The translations under genes were made by a program, and so were the position numbers. A stretch of DNA of 64,000 nucleotides from Aradus depressus (Eukaryota > Arthropoda > Insecta > Hemiptera > Aradidae): contig OY759221.1 of assembly GCA_963662175.1 (NCBI GenBank), positions 18,194,027 to 18,258,026 on the forward strand, written 5' to 3'. Shown piece after piece: positions 1-10,384 of the stretch. The notes below the pieces were generated by a model. It did not search any database, was not told where the DNA came from, and saw nothing but the letters and a program-made list of their open reading frames with translations. Numbering within the stretch: the first letter of the stretch is position 1; each line of letters opens with the position of its first letter.

Positions 1-176
1 AATAAATGTATCGACACAAAATTTAGTATGAGAATTTAGGTACAGCTATATAATATGTGTAATATGTTCAATATTAGAGCCAGCGGTCGACTTGTTTTGG
101 AGGAGGAGCGAAAAGTTAATTGATTAACTCGTTCTGAGGCAATACATAGTCGGTGATTCACCGACGACTTTTTACT
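1..176 (+). repeat. Modular interspersed repeat (family A), right end
   Basis: This is the right-hand end of a repeat seen more than twenty times in the window. It reads: reminder of a cidal 'atgtatcgacacaaaattt' module, 'ttttggagg', 'aattgattaa', then a terminal near-palindrome (cggtgattcaccgac) followed by a short T run. The left part lies outside the window. It has no coding capacity. Confidence 0.6.
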
Positions 177-600
177 TTATAATGTATGTATACTACATTA
201 TATATATATATATTTTACTTTATTATGTATGTATATTACATTTTATATATAGGTATATATATACCGAAGGTTTTAAAGTACAAAGAGGGCATCATGATGA
301 GTGATATCGATGACAGCTTGTTTAGAAATTATTATTATTATTTTTTTTTGAGAAACACTGGAAGGCTATAAGTTAAGGAGTGACCCGGTTATTTCTATTA
401 TGGAGTTGTTATTTCTGGAATGTGCAGATGTTCGGATTCCCAGAAGGAAGACTGCGTGTACCCTGTTGTGTCATGACAAGGCCTCAAGGGACTACACGTT
501 GTTACATTTAACCATTACCTCCATGAGTGCGTTTCTTGGAAGGCGTTATTACATTTATATCTGAATCCGAAATACTTGGGTAAACCACCCACTTATTTAT
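177..600. other. AT microsatellite and unassigned sequence
   Basis: 180-262 is low-complexity TATA/TTTA sequence. 370-600 has more mixed composition but no open frame, splice-framed exon or repeat terminus that I recognise. Confidence 0.5.
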
Positions 601-614
601 AGAGTAACCTCTTC

Positions 615-775
615 ACTTGGACCGAATTAATTGTTGTCTTCTATATCGAGACATTAATTTCATGGGCAGTTATTGGGTTATTTGAGTTGAGCCCCGCTCT
701 GATCCCCCTTCCCCACGTCATTATTAATTTATGAGAGTTATTTAGCCGTTTTTTGTAAATCCCATAAAACCCAGT
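615..775 (-). repeat. Family A repeat module
   Basis: The stretch 'atcgagacattaatttc...cagttattgggtt...gagttgagccccgctctgatcccc' matches the internal module of family A in the reverse orientation. Both ends are missing. Confidence 0.5.
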
Positions 776-780
776 TATGA

Positions 781-870
781 ACTAGACCTGACGATGGTGT
801 GAAGCCGAAACCGATAGTTGTATTTTTATAAATATCTTTAGTGGAATAGACAATATTTCCAAAAAATAAG
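781..870 (+). ncRNA. Hammerhead-ribozyme-like motif in a Penelope-type terminal repeat
   Basis: CTGACGA (788-794), a GGT/GCC-closed hairpin, GAAA (807-810) and then CCGATAG follow the hammerhead core order. The flank 'tttataaatatctttagtggaatagacaatatt' is the same as the flank of the GIY-YIG element at 25320-26125, read in the opposite orientation. The expected CCGG after GAAA is mutated to CCGA, so this copy is probably inactive. Confidence 0.5.
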
Positions 871-1043
871 TTTGTTTTATTTATTTATTACAAATTCCAC
901 AAAATGTCCGTGTTCCTCAACTTAAAAGTTGTCAATAGCTACTAGATGTGGTTCTTTTACTTTTAAGCATTTTTCTTTTTCTTCATTTATTTTATTATTT
1001 ATTTTGTTTTTACTTCATTTTGAATACATACATATATATAAGT

Positions 1044-1345
1044 AGGTTAGGTTAGGTTTTATGACTCATGGCCAGGCTTTAACTATGAGGTCATATCGCC
1101 TACTACCAGAGCGCTCTTTCGTCACTCTGGTGGACATGTTCTACAATGGGAGTCCTAAATTTTGCCTACCCTAAATTTTTATTCACCTAGGGTGGGGGTA
1201 TTTTAACGAGTACCTGACATCGTACCGGCTCGGGACCATCGCTGAACGTCCCATCCCGAAGGACGGCGTGCTTAAGTTTATTTTACCTCCCAGATAAGGG
1301 CCTCGGCCGGGTTTCGAACCTACAATCTTGAGCTCAGAACGTTAT
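1044..1345 (-). mobile_element. tRNA-derived SINE, family 1
   Basis: Read on the minus strand this is a tRNA-like head with box-B-like GGTTCGAAACC followed by a conserved body. The copy is cut inside the tRNA-like head at about 1345. On the plus strand its distal end is 'ggttaggttaggtttta', i.e. a 3' tail of CCTAA units. Confidence 0.7.
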
Positions 1346-1378
1346 CACATTTTGTATATTCTCTTTTTACTGCCCTAG

Positions 1379-1658
1379 AAATATGAAGTATAGGGGAAGT
1401 TATGTAATTCGATGTTGAGTTTTCAACGGAATTTCCGAGCCCCTGACTTCGCAAATTAAAAAAATATATTTTTGTCTGAGTAAGTGTTCCATGCTCATGG
1501 TACTCCCGATACACAATTTAGTATGTGAATTTAGAAGACATTATGTAAGTCAACTATCGATTTTTAGCTCAAAAGGTCGATTGGTTTTGGAGGGAAAAAT
1601 TGAATTGATTAGTTAGGGAAGTGACGATGATTCACCGACCACATTTTTCTTATTGTAT
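1379..1658 (+). repeat. Family A repeat, short form with both ends
   Basis: It runs from the left end (gaagtataggggaagtta) to the terminal palindrome-like end (gatgattcaccgaccac). Most of the internal reiterated modules are absent, so it is an internally deleted copy. Confidence 0.6.
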
Positions 1659-1797
1659 CACATGACATCACATTTATTTATGGCTATTATACCGATTATA
1701 ATTATTCAAAATCATCACGTTCAGATCATCATTCAAAATTATCACGATATACAACTAATTAAACTGTGTGACCAATAATTAAACATGGGTGGGTATA

Positions 1798-1940
1798 ATT
1801 TAGGACTCGCATAGTAGTCGGGCTCTTATCCACCAGAGCTAAGTTAAGTTGTTATATGCAACAACACACAACAACCAGAGCTACTGGTAGTAGGCGATAT
1901 GACCCAGCAGTTAGAGCCCGGGCATGAGATACAATTAGTG
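1798..1940 (+). mobile_element. SINE family 1, 3' part
   Basis: The 3' body of the SINE is present ('gtcgggctc...ccaccagagc...gtaggcgatatgacc...agcccgggcatgaga') with an internal CAACA-rich expansion. The tRNA-like head is missing. Confidence 0.5.
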
Positions 1941-2256
1941 GTGGTATAGACATGGGAGACAAGATATGAGGAAGTAAGCACTGGTCTGTTCTATTAACCG
2001 TTTGAATAATATCTCCCCTTTTGAATTACACTTCTATCTTATTTTTCTATTTTTATTTATTGTCTAATAGCATTGATGTCAAGTATTGCATCTTGCTTCT
2101 TGTTACAAACCATGTAATAAGGCGTTCTGTGATTTGTCACTTGGACTAAAGTGACAGATCCAGTAACCTTGGCCTTTATATCGCTCTCTTTTACAACTCT
2201 TATTTTATTTACACATCTTTGTCATTCTCTCCAGATTCTTTCAGACAAACCAGTCT

Positions 2257-2400
2257 CACAGACCACGATGCGGACGACACTGAAATACTAGCACATCGCC
2301 ATACTCACTCACCAATCAGAAGTCTCCAACATCTTAACCTTGTTTTCTAATTGGAAGTTAAAATTAAATCTAGCAAAATTTTTTCTCTCCATCGAATACG
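2257..2400 (+). pseudogene. LINE reverse transcriptase palm relic
   Basis: Plus-strand frames give a DADDTEILAHR stretch resembling the (Y/F)xDD catalytic loop of a Jockey-type non-LTR reverse transcriptase, followed by a weak match to the downstream 'NW..K.NL.K' region across a stop codon. It is short and decayed, so the family assignment is tentative. Confidence 0.4.
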
Positions 2401-2428
2401 TCAAAACAACATATACATAACCGCAAAA

Positions 2429-2528
2429 CGCCTGCTTGAATTTACTAACAGACATATAACGATACAAGCCTGCTTGAAGTTACTAACAGACATATAACGA
2501 TACTAGCCTGCTTGAAGTTACTAAAAGG
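2429..2528. repeat. Short tandem repeat, ~38-bp unit, about 2.5 copies
   Basis: The unit 'gcctgcttgaagttactaac...agacatataacgatac' recurs two and a half times with one or two mismatches. Confidence 0.75.
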
Positions 2529-2793
2529 GCAAAGTCGGGTAATCTCTAGTAATAAAGAAAAGTTCAAGTTCTGAACAACCTTAAAGAGCTAAACTAAAAT
2601 ATCCCCTCCCTTAAGTAGATTATTATAACTGGTTTTATTACCTCACAATCTCAGTTATATTATTACAACTGATTTTCATTATTATATAATTAATCAAGCT
2701 ATATTTGACTATTATTTCTAATAGTGAATAAATATTATAACAAACCATGATTAATTGTTATATTGATGTGATGGTATGAAAGAGAAATGTTCA

Positions 2794-3057
2794 CTAATTC
2801 TTCCTTGAGAAAATAATAGCAATGCTGAAGTCTGCGAAAGCACAGAGGTAGCATGTTTCTCGCCCAACTTCGAGGAGGGACTCGTGGAACTGCAGGCGCG
2901 TACGCTGAAGCCCCCCTTTCGGCAATGATGGGACCAAGAACGATAAGTTACGCAGTGATAGAAACGGGAGCGTTTCATAAAGCTGGATAAAATGTTTGAG
3001 TTGTTCATTTTCCGCTTCACTGTCTTCAACTTCAACATATTCACTATCCTCAGTCAT
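2794..3057 (-). pseudogene. Possible N-terminus of a MADF-like transposon protein
   Basis: A minus-strand frame starts with an acidic leader (MTEDSEYVEVEDSEAENEQ) followed by LKHFIQLYETLPFL, which resembles the first helix of a MADF domain as found in the accessory protein of PIF/Harbinger elements. After about 35 residues the similarity is lost and overlapping frames compete. It may be a decayed transposon gene or chance; no partner transposase is seen nearby. Confidence 0.25.
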
Positions 3058-3316
3058 TTTTTTAAATTAATTTTTCAAATGAATCAAAAAATGAATCAAA
3101 AATGCTAACTTGTGGCACAACAAATGGAAAAAAAGAAGGTAGGTAATTCAAAAGCAGGTTGTTTTTTCAAGATTCAAAAGATGATCGACTCATGGATCGA
3201 CTCTCTCAGTCACTTTAACCGCTAAAATTAAAAAAAAAAAACCTTGCATATAAAGCTAGTTATAACCCCAGGAAAGTTTCATTTCAACTGAGTACTGAAA
3301 AAATTATTGATAAACC

Positions 3317-3496
3317 ACCGCACATGATCAATAATATTGTCAATATCCCCAACACTTTCGAGTATTGATGTTTGAAAATCAAAAAATTAAAATTTTTGTC
3401 AATACATATTTTTTTCATCAATATTTACCCGCACACGAACAATAGTAATGTCAATACTTTTCTGCATTTACAATACTATTGTCCGTGTGCGGGCCG
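3317..3496. mobile_element. Small MITE-like inverted-repeat element
   Basis: The end at 3481-3496 (attgtccgtgtgcggg) is the reverse complement of a block at 3429-3444 (cccgcacacgaacaat), and a weaker copy of the same motif begins at 3318 (ccgcacatgatcaataata). The CCGCACAC core also occurs at the right end of the Harbinger remnant near 27.6 kb. No coding capacity. Confidence 0.45.
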
Positions 3497-3579
3497 CTTT
3501 AGTGATAGCAGGCGATTTCAACGCCTGGGCGGTCGTGTGGGGGACGTAAAAGCAGAACGAGGAGAGATGACTCCCAGAG

Positions 3580-3602
3580 CCCCCCCCCCCCCCCCCCCCC
3601 CC
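3580..3602. repeat. Homopolymer C(23)
   Basis: Twenty-three C residues in a row. The apparent reading frame across it (poly-proline) has no support as a gene. Confidence 0.95.
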
Positions 3603-3842
3603 TCACCCCATCATAAGAGGCAGAACAACAGAGAGGGGTTCATACCCCCCCAATTACGATACCGGCGACAACAGCAACAGAAGAAGGGGCGTTACCAGCC
3701 ATTCATCCTCCCTTCCGCGAAGTAATGACAGGCCGCCAGTTCCGAGGAAGGGAACATCAGGATCGTCGAAGGAGGGAGCCTATACAGAGTTACCTTCCCT
3801 GGGTGTGCTTAAAGGGCATTCCCCACTCCTACCCCCCAAAAA

Positions 3843-4115
3843 AAGGTAGCATGCTTGTCTACTAAACTCAAGATCGTGGGTTCGAAACACGGCCAATGAC
3901 CCTTAGGTTTTTTTTTTCTGGAAGGTGAAAAAACCTTGATCACACAGTCCTTCGGATTGGGACATTAGACGAACCAGTGCGGTGTCAAGTACTCTTTAAA
4001 AACCTCTGGTAATAAAATCTGAGATGACAAAATTTAAGACGCTTACTGTAGAGTCGGATATCCACGAGAGCAGTGAAACAATAGGCTATACGACCTCGTT
4101 GTTAAGGTGTAAATC
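3843..4115 (+). mobile_element. SINE family 1
   Basis: Box-B-like GGTTCGAAAC is visible at about 3888. The body and the 'ggctatacgacctcgttgttaa' 3' part follow, ending in an AACAAACAAACAA tail. It is strongly diverged. Confidence 0.6.
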
Positions 4116-4639
4116 ACAAAAACAAACAAACAATAATAATAGACCTAAGCGTCAAATGTGTAATATTTAGGAATTTTTTTAAAAGAAATCCAAGGGAAAC
4201 TTGGTTTTGCTGGAAAAAATTTTGAAATAGCCTGGCAGCACTAGTTTTTCACTTGTCTGCATTGATTTATTTTTTTAAAGTATCAACTTTGTTATTTATT
4301 TTTGAATAATTAACAAAAATAAATGTGTACCTTACAACTAAATAATTTTAAAACAAATATCCAATTAGATAGAACGTTTATTAATATTTTGTGTTGTTTT
4401 TACATCAGACAGTAATTGGATAAGGATCAAAAGAGTTTTACTACAGAAAAGATAAATTCTGAGTTCTTATGAAATTATAATTGCTTTTAACTTCATAAAT
4501 CATAATCTATACAGAAACAAAAGTAACCTAGTGAGTTATATCTCCAATAAATGGAGGGAAATCACTAGCGTTTTTCTTTGAAAAATTTATTTTTTATAGT
4601 CAACTCTTTAGTCCTTTGAATCTGGCCTCTCGATATCAT

Positions 4640-4900
4640 TATTCCTTACGATATTTATGACATAACTATAATTGTCTACTACCAAATTGCTCTTTCATTA
4701 CTCTGGTGAACATGAGCTGCAACTATTGTGAGAGTCCTAAATTTGATATACCCAGATTTAGTTAGGGCAGGGGACTTAAACGAGTAACTGACATCACACT
4801 GGCTCAGGGTCACAACTTAATGTCTCCTCAGGAGGTCCACGTGCTCAATGTATTTTTTTCAAGGTTTGAACCAGCGATCTTGAACACAATTAGTATACCT
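4640..4900 (-). mobile_element. SINE family 1, diverged copy
   Basis: The body motifs ('ctctttc.ttactctggtgaacatgag', 'gagtcctaaattt', 'taacgagta') and the tRNA-like distal region are present in the usual minus-strand order, with many substitutions. Confidence 0.55.
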
Positions 4901-5184
4901 CTGTGGGATCGGCGCTCCTTACAAAATTAATGTGCAATTAAATATTAATAATTTTAAAAAAACAATGAAATGACAACCATTTTATAGCTTGAATAACCTC
5001 ACAAGATTTACTAGCAAAAAAATAATAATAAAAATAAATAATAGTTGTAAAACATTTTTACAAAGACATTCCTTGTCTATCTAACTTTGTCTATTTAACA
5101 CATATAATCTGATTCAACTTTTAAATCGTGAGCGTAAATAATAAAAGTGGATTAACTACTATCTTAATGAAGCTTAAATCTTAA

Positions 5185-5300
5185 TGAAGTACTGGGGAAG
5201 TCATGCAGTCGGTCAGAAATTCGATATCGAGTTTTCAACGAAACTTCATGTTTGGATTCCAAAACTTTAAAAGTGGAGTCGGCCAAAGGGGAAGATTGTC
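5185..5300 (+). repeat. Family A repeat, left end
   Basis: It contains the left end motif 'gaagt..tggggaagtcatg', 'cagtcggtcagaaattcgat' and 'gagttttcaacg'. It breaks off before the internal modules. Confidence 0.55.
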
Positions 5301-5652
5301 ATTATTGGTAGTTTTTATTAAGTGGTTGGTATAAGAAAGTCCTGTTTCAGTCAAATCACATCATTTTTTTTTTGCTAGCAAACTGTTCTATGACTTTTGC
5401 CCTATTCACAAAACTTCATAGTCATATCAGCAAATGTGTTTCGTGCGGATTTGGCCTTATAGATGACTTGTCCTTGATGCATGACATAGGATGGAAGGCA
5501 ATCCTTTGTACTAAAATGGAGTGACATATTATAAATGTATTATTAGTTTGGTTTCCTCCAAAGTCAGGGTCTACATTCACAGATAGAATTACTAACCAAC
5601 TATTCAATCATAGTACTAAATACCATCGACATCATGACAGATTTTATTTCCC

Positions 5653-5840
5653 CTGGATATACGAAGTATAAGAAAAGTTCTGTAATCGGTCAAAAGTTCG
5701 ATGTGGAGTTTTCAACGGAATTTCATTTTTTTTGAACTCCAAATTCTAAATGAGAAAAAAATAATTATGTGTCTGTAACATGATAACTCCTGATAGAATG
5801 AATGTATCTCTATCCATATGTGATAGTAAGATGTTGTGGG
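5653..5840 (+). repeat. Family A repeat, left part
   Basis: It has the left end 'tacgaagtataagaaaagtt', the 'gagttttcaacggaatttcat' block, and the 'gataactcctgatagaatgaatgtat' start of the internal modules. It is interrupted by the foldback element that starts at about 5843. Confidence 0.55.
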
Positions 5841-5889
5841 ACGAGATTTCTAATAGAAATAAAAGACGTTGTCTTCCCACTGTTTTATT

Positions 5890-5938
5890 TATACCAGAAC
5901 CGGTTTTCGACGCAACAGCGTCATCATCAGTGGTTCAT
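5890..5938 (-). ncRNA. Hammerhead ribozyme motif
   Basis: On the minus strand: CTGATGA (5924-5930), a perfect 5-bp helix II GACGC-TGTT-GCGTC, GAAA, then the palindromic helix III AACCGGTT and C at the expected cleavage nucleotide. The following TGGT pairs with ACCA immediately upstream of the core (helix I). All invariant core positions are present. The short palindromic helix III suggests activity as a dimer. Confidence 0.7.
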
Positions 5939-6352
5939 CTATCATAGAATAACAAAAATATACAAATAATAAAAAGTATAAATAATTCCTAAAGCATCAG
6001 GGTACAGAGTATAATGATATTTATTGTGTATTTTATTTCAAGTCTGTGATATTTTTAACATTGTATTTATTATGTACCTATTTATTTTAATTTTTTTATG
6101 TATAGGTTATATTATGTACAGACTTATTGTATTTATTAGAATGAATGGTAGATATTAGAATGAATGGTTTTTGCATGTTCAGAGAGTGAGTGAACCTGGC
6201 TACCCCCACCCCTTAGCGCTATGCCAGTTATCTTCCAACCGCTGTGCTGTGTGGGTGGGGTAAGTTAATTATATAATTTTACTCTGTACCCTGATGCTTT
6301 AGGAATTATTTATACTTTTTATTATTTGTATATTTTTGTTATTCTATGATAG

Positions 6353-6400
6353 ATGAACCACTGATGATGACGCTGTTGCGTCGAAAACCGGTTCTGGTAT
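6353..6400 (+). ncRNA. Hammerhead ribozyme motif
   Basis: This is the inverted partner of the motif at 5890-5938: CTGATGA (6361-6367), GACGC-TGTT-GCGTC, GAAA (6383-6386), the ACCGGTT palindrome and TGGT. It is identical across the core. Confidence 0.7.
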
Positions 6401-6469
6401 AAATAAAACAATGGGAAGACAACGTCTTTTATTTCTATTAGAATGTATCTCTCTTCTATTACTAGTTCA

Positions 6470-8200
6470 TACACTGATTTAAAATGGCTCTACCCCTCTT
6501 CTCGTAGTAATTATTTCCTAGGCTCCTTTTTTTACCAAACCTTATCATCCCAAAAGCCATTCTATATCTTCCAAATGTTCCAATTTAAATCCCACATCCA
6601 TCAGAAAGTCACCAGACCCCATCCCTCTGATCTTTACCTCCCTGCCCACAGGACTACAACCTATCACAACTATGGATCTAACGATACAAGTAAATACAAG
6701 TAAAGTATCGATACTTTTATTCGATACAAGCAGGTATCGAAATGATATTACTTGTATCGATTCAAAGTACTCGTTTCAAATTTCAACAATTAAAAAAAAT
6801 TATATACATTTTTCAATTCATCGTTCAAAGTATTCGTTTAACTTCTTACAATTTTCTTTTATTTGTTGTTGCAATAAAATACTGAACTCAAATTACGGTC
6901 CACGGACAAATGATATATATCGATGGTGATAACCTCATGTGTGATGTGATCACGCAGTCTGCATGATGCGTTCTTATTTCTTACCTTCTTTACATTAAAT
7001 GGTTTATCGTTTATGAAGGTATACGTTAGTTTAATTTTGTAAAGAACCGTGAACATGATTACGATTTCACCATTTTATTTTATTTTTACATTCTCTCGAT
7101 TATAAATTATAATGCCTCGTTCCACGGCGAAAGTGTGGATTTATTACAATAAGAACGATTCTATCTCAGCGACTTGCAAAAAGTGTTTTAAAAAAGTGAA
7201 ATAATGTGGGAACACGAATAGTCTCCAGTAGTTTCATATACTTAGTAAAAATAAATTGTATGTTTAATTTCTAAGGCTTTTTATTATTTTCGGTATGTTT
7301 TAAAAAATATAATTTTATCGTATTCGATTTGATTTATTTGTTTCTTATGCCCACTACAATACCTCATTTATACCTTTCAAATTTTATTGTTTTTTATTAT
7401 TATTATTATTATTATATAGGTATATATATGTATTATACATGGTTTAAAATTAAATATAACTAACTACTCGATTCAATCAATACGAGTAGGTATCGATACT
7501 TTAATTCGATACTTGAGTAGTATCGAACGTTTTATTCGATACTACTCGTGAGTAAAAGTATCGATACTTTGTGTTATCGATTGAACCCTAATCACAAATC
7601 CTTCCTTGTCCAGGCTACCTCCCTCTGGAACTCTCTCCCTCTCCAGATTCGCCATGCTCCTAGTCTTATTTCTTTTAAATCCCTGCTCTTCCAGCACCTC
7701 CTAACTCATCAAACGTCTGATTCCCAGGGCTAGCATCCCATGGGATAGTTCTCGTCTTCCCATGAGTCTCTCAGTCTCCAACTGTTATGTTACTCTACAG
7801 TTTCATCATCCCAGTTGGATCTCATGTTCCTTTTAGTCACTATATATTTTTATTTTTTAAGTATTCATTCCTTTCTTTTTCTTTTATTTATTTCTTTCAG
7901 TTCCATGCCGATTACTGTAGGTGTGTGTTATTTTGGATATATAACTGTAATTAAATTGACCCTTCCTCTCATCTATATTTATTTTTGCTATTACTTTTTA
8001 CTTTATAATTTTAACTTTGTTCCTCATTTATTTTAATATGATTTGTTTATCCTTATTTCTAACTGTTTTTGTTTCTTTAGTTGCTATAGGCCCTATTTTT
8101 TTATCTTTTATTTTAACTTGGTTGATACTTGTATCTCTTTTGTTTATTTCTTATGTTGTTATTCTTAGGGGACGTATGTCCCAGAATAAAACTTGTTTTT
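6470..8200 (+). pseudogene. LINE (CR1-like) 3' end, split by a hAT element
   Basis: Two pieces of one plus-strand frame are seen. Before the insertion, 'RPHPSDLYLPAHRTTTYHN' ends at 6670. After it, from 7591, comes 'SFLVQATSLWNSLPLQI' through 'FKSLLFQHLL' to a stop at 7731-7733. The WNSLP...FKS..L..HL pattern is typical of the C-terminus of CR1/Rex-type LINE polyproteins. A T-rich 3' untranslated stretch follows, ending with 'cagaataaaacttg' near 8190. The copy is 5'-truncated and dead. Confidence 0.65.
6671..7590 (+). mobile_element. hAT transposon remnant with 8-bp target duplication
   Basis: The 920-bp insertion is bounded by ATCACAAC (6663-6670) and ATCACAAA (7591-7598), an 8-bp duplication with one mismatch. 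Its ends are related inverted repeats (TATGGATCTAACGATA and TAGGGTTCAATCGATA). At 7113 a frame starts MPRSTAKVWIYY, with C..C and a later stop-interrupted 'CGNTNSLQ', the pattern of a BED zinc finger that opens many hAT transposases. The rest of the transposase is missing. Subterminal 'tatcgatac' motifs are dense at both ends. Confidence 0.75.
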
Positions 8201-8213
8201 TCATTTCATTATC

Positions 8214-8360
8214 TAGATGAAACTTTATATGTAAACCCAGAATCCTCTAAAGACGACACCTATTGATTTTCAGCCAAATCGATTAAGTAAAGGAGGGGAT
8301 TAGAGGGGAGGCTTAACTCAAAAACTGTAACTGCCGATGTAATGAATTTATCGACGCAAA
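8214..8360 (+). repeat. Family A internal module
   Basis: The module reads 'atgaaactttatatgtaaacccagaatcctctaa...acacctattgattttcagccaaatcg...ggagggg' and then 'aactgccgatgtaatgaat'. Both ends are absent. Confidence 0.55.
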
Positions 8361-9170
8361 ATTTGTAATGACGATTTCACAAGTGGAACTGATCCTTACA
8401 TAACGGAGACAGGTGACTAATGGGTAAATACTTAAATAGGATCTATTCCCCATCTGAATGGAGTCAAGAGGAGCCAACCAGTCAATATCTCTCAGAAGCC
8501 GTAATGAGGGGCTGAAGAGCAGCCAGAGGAGGTTACGGTAACATATTGCAGAGATAGACGGATAGCTCCACCAGGCCACCATCCGCTCCCAGACCCACAG
8601 TCACCCGACATTCCGGCTCTCTCAGACCATAGAAGAAATATCCCCGGCCCTTCTCAGGGCTACCAAGAGCGCCTCATATTGGCCATAACACCTCCTAATA
8701 TCCAGGATGCTATAACAATATCAAGAAAATATAAATTTCGAACTAAATGTTGTACGAAAATCCTAATTTGACGCCCTGGCCGGTTGCCCAAATAAAATCA
8801 GAAAAAAAGAAACGATTCTTAAACGTTGATTTCATACATAAAATTAATTAACTTCAACCAAGTTCTTGTTTCATAGCCATGTGGCCACTTTATAAAATGC
8901 AGAAATAAAGATTTTTTTTTTTAGAGGGCTCTTACAGGTTGCCACTTGAATCATGTAAAACTTTTGTAAAAATAAAAACGGATAAGAGTACGGTTTCGAT
9001 CAATAAAAGTCTTTAAGACCCACTAAAAATAGTGCTTTTAAAGCCCACAATTATAAACCAAAATAGACATTTATGATCCTCCCAGTTTAGAAAACAACTT
9101 GGAAAAATTCGGAGGCCCGATCTCTGGCTTGATGTGTTCAAAAATTCCTAAAACGTCATCCAAATATTAC
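8361..9170. other. Unassigned sequence
   Basis: 8400-8700 has higher GC than its surroundings and could be part of an old retroelement, but I find no frame with recognisable similarity. 8700-9170 is AT-rich and featureless. Confidence 0.4.
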
Positions 9171-9174
9171 CCTC

Positions 9175-9435
9175 ATGCCCGGGTTTTAACTACGAGGTCA
9201 TATCGCATTTATTCACTTAGGACTGGGGTCATTTAACGAGTACCTGACATCGTACAGGCTCGGGACCATCGCTTAACGTCCCATCCGAAGAACGGCGTGC
9301 TGGTGATTCACCGACGACTTTTTTGTTTATTTTACCTCCCAGATAAAATAAACTAAGGGCCTCGGTCGGGTTTTGAACCCACGATCTTGAGCTCAGAAGG
9401 AAAGCACGCATACCACTGAGCTACCGGCGCCTTCG
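9175..9435 (-). mobile_element. SINE family 1, with a family A end fragment inside
   Basis: The tRNA-like head (read on minus: ccggtagctcagtggtatgc, then a box B region GGTTCAAAACC) is complete at 9435. At about 9300-9325 the SINE body is interrupted by 'ggtgattcaccgacgac' plus Ts, which is the terminal segment of family A and is absent from other SINE copies. Confidence 0.75.
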
Positions 9436-9567
9436 AAGTTTATTATATTTATAATATGTACTCTTATTATTACCCTTTCATTTAATATACAACACATCTT
9501 TGTATGAAAAGATTACTTCTAGATTAGTATCTGAATTAAATAGCACGTTAATATACAGTACTTAAGA

Positions 9568-9870
9568 GGGCGCGTGTAGCTCAGAAATAGCATGCCTGTC
9601 TACTGAGCTCAAGATTGCGAATTCAAAACCAGGCTGAGGACCTTAGGTTTTTGACAAACCTTGAGCACGCCATCCTTCCGATGGGACTTTAAGCGCTGGT
9701 CCTGAGCCGGAACTTTAAAGAACCCCTTCTAAGAGAGTAAACCTTGGTATGCAAAATTTAGGACTCCAATAGAAGAGTCGGGCTCATGTCCACCATATTG
9801 ACGAAAGAGCGCTCTGTTAGTAGGCTATATGACCATGTAGTTAAAGCCCGGGCATGAGTCATAACTAACT
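9568..9870 (+). mobile_element. SINE family 1, near full length
   Basis: The head 'gtgtagctcagaaatagcatgc' is box-A-like. Box B is degraded (GCGAATTCAAAACC). The body ends 'gaccatgtagttaaagcccgggcatgagtcataactaact'. The tail is built of CTAA units. Confidence 0.75.
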
Positions 9871-10017
9871 GCAGTACTTAATGTATTGCCGACCCACAAA
9901 TGAAGTTTTAACTCAGAAGAAAGTCAAGACCTATAATTACTGTTGATTGGTTGTTAAATAATCCCAACGCCAATTGCAAAGAAAAGAAAAAATATCACTG
10001 CTGAAAGACAGGAAAAA

Positions 10018-10145
10018 AATATTCTAGGTGAATCATCGGCAGTGTACTTCGAATGGATCAAGTAAGTTTTCGCTCTCCCTCTCACACCAATTTTAAGCTA
10101 AAAATCGATAGTTGACTTACATAGGGACTTCTGAATCATATTAAA
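10018..10145 (-). repeat. Family A repeat, end with palindrome
   Basis: It reads 'ggtgaatcatcggcagtgtactt', then 'ttttcgctctccctc', 'aaatcgatagttgacttacatagggacttctgaatc'. It stops where a different repeat begins. Confidence 0.6.
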
Positions 10146-10149
10146 TTCT

Positions 10150-10225
10150 AATTTACACAATAAATGCAAATGTAAAAAAGTGCTGCCCTGAAAAGTTACG
10201 AATTTATTCCCGGTGACCAGAGAAA
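10150..10225. repeat. Repeat shared with 11755-11840
   Basis: The block 'aatgcaaatgtaaaaaagtgctgccctgaaaagttacgaattt...ggtgacca' recurs at 11755-11840 with few differences. The family is unknown. Confidence 0.6.
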
Positions 10226-10384
10226 TAAAATAGCACTGCTGAAAGAAACAATAATAACTGGTTTCCCTTATCAGAAAGAAAATGCCGATCAAAGCCACGA
10301 GCACCCGAAAATGGTGCGTGTGATAAAAGGAACCGACACCTCCACCACTAACTACTGTACAACGCTCCAGTTTTTTAATTCTGG

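Larger units (their letters stand above)
5843..6442. mobile_element. Foldback element with hammerhead-bearing inverted termini
   Basis: About 165 bp at 5843-6010 is repeated in inverted orientation at about 6275-6442 with only a few mismatches. Each arm carries a near-perfect hammerhead core. The central ~260 bp has no coding region. The arms resemble Penelope-type terminal repeats facing each other. It may be a non-autonomous element. Confidence 0.7.

Noticed and set aside
3372..3725. 117-codon plus-strand frame with poly-proline
   Set aside because: It spans a C(23) homopolymer and a MITE end, starts at a non-ATG codon, and has no domain-like sequence.
7815..8220. Two hydrophobic frames that look like membrane proteins
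   Set aside because: T-rich 3' untranslated sequence of a LINE gives Phe/Leu-rich translations by chance; no real start context or splice sites.
9405..9435. tRNA-like sequence with boxes A and B
   Set aside because: It belongs to a repeated SINE whose body follows; there is no cloverleaf acceptor stem closing in the right place, so not a tRNA gene.
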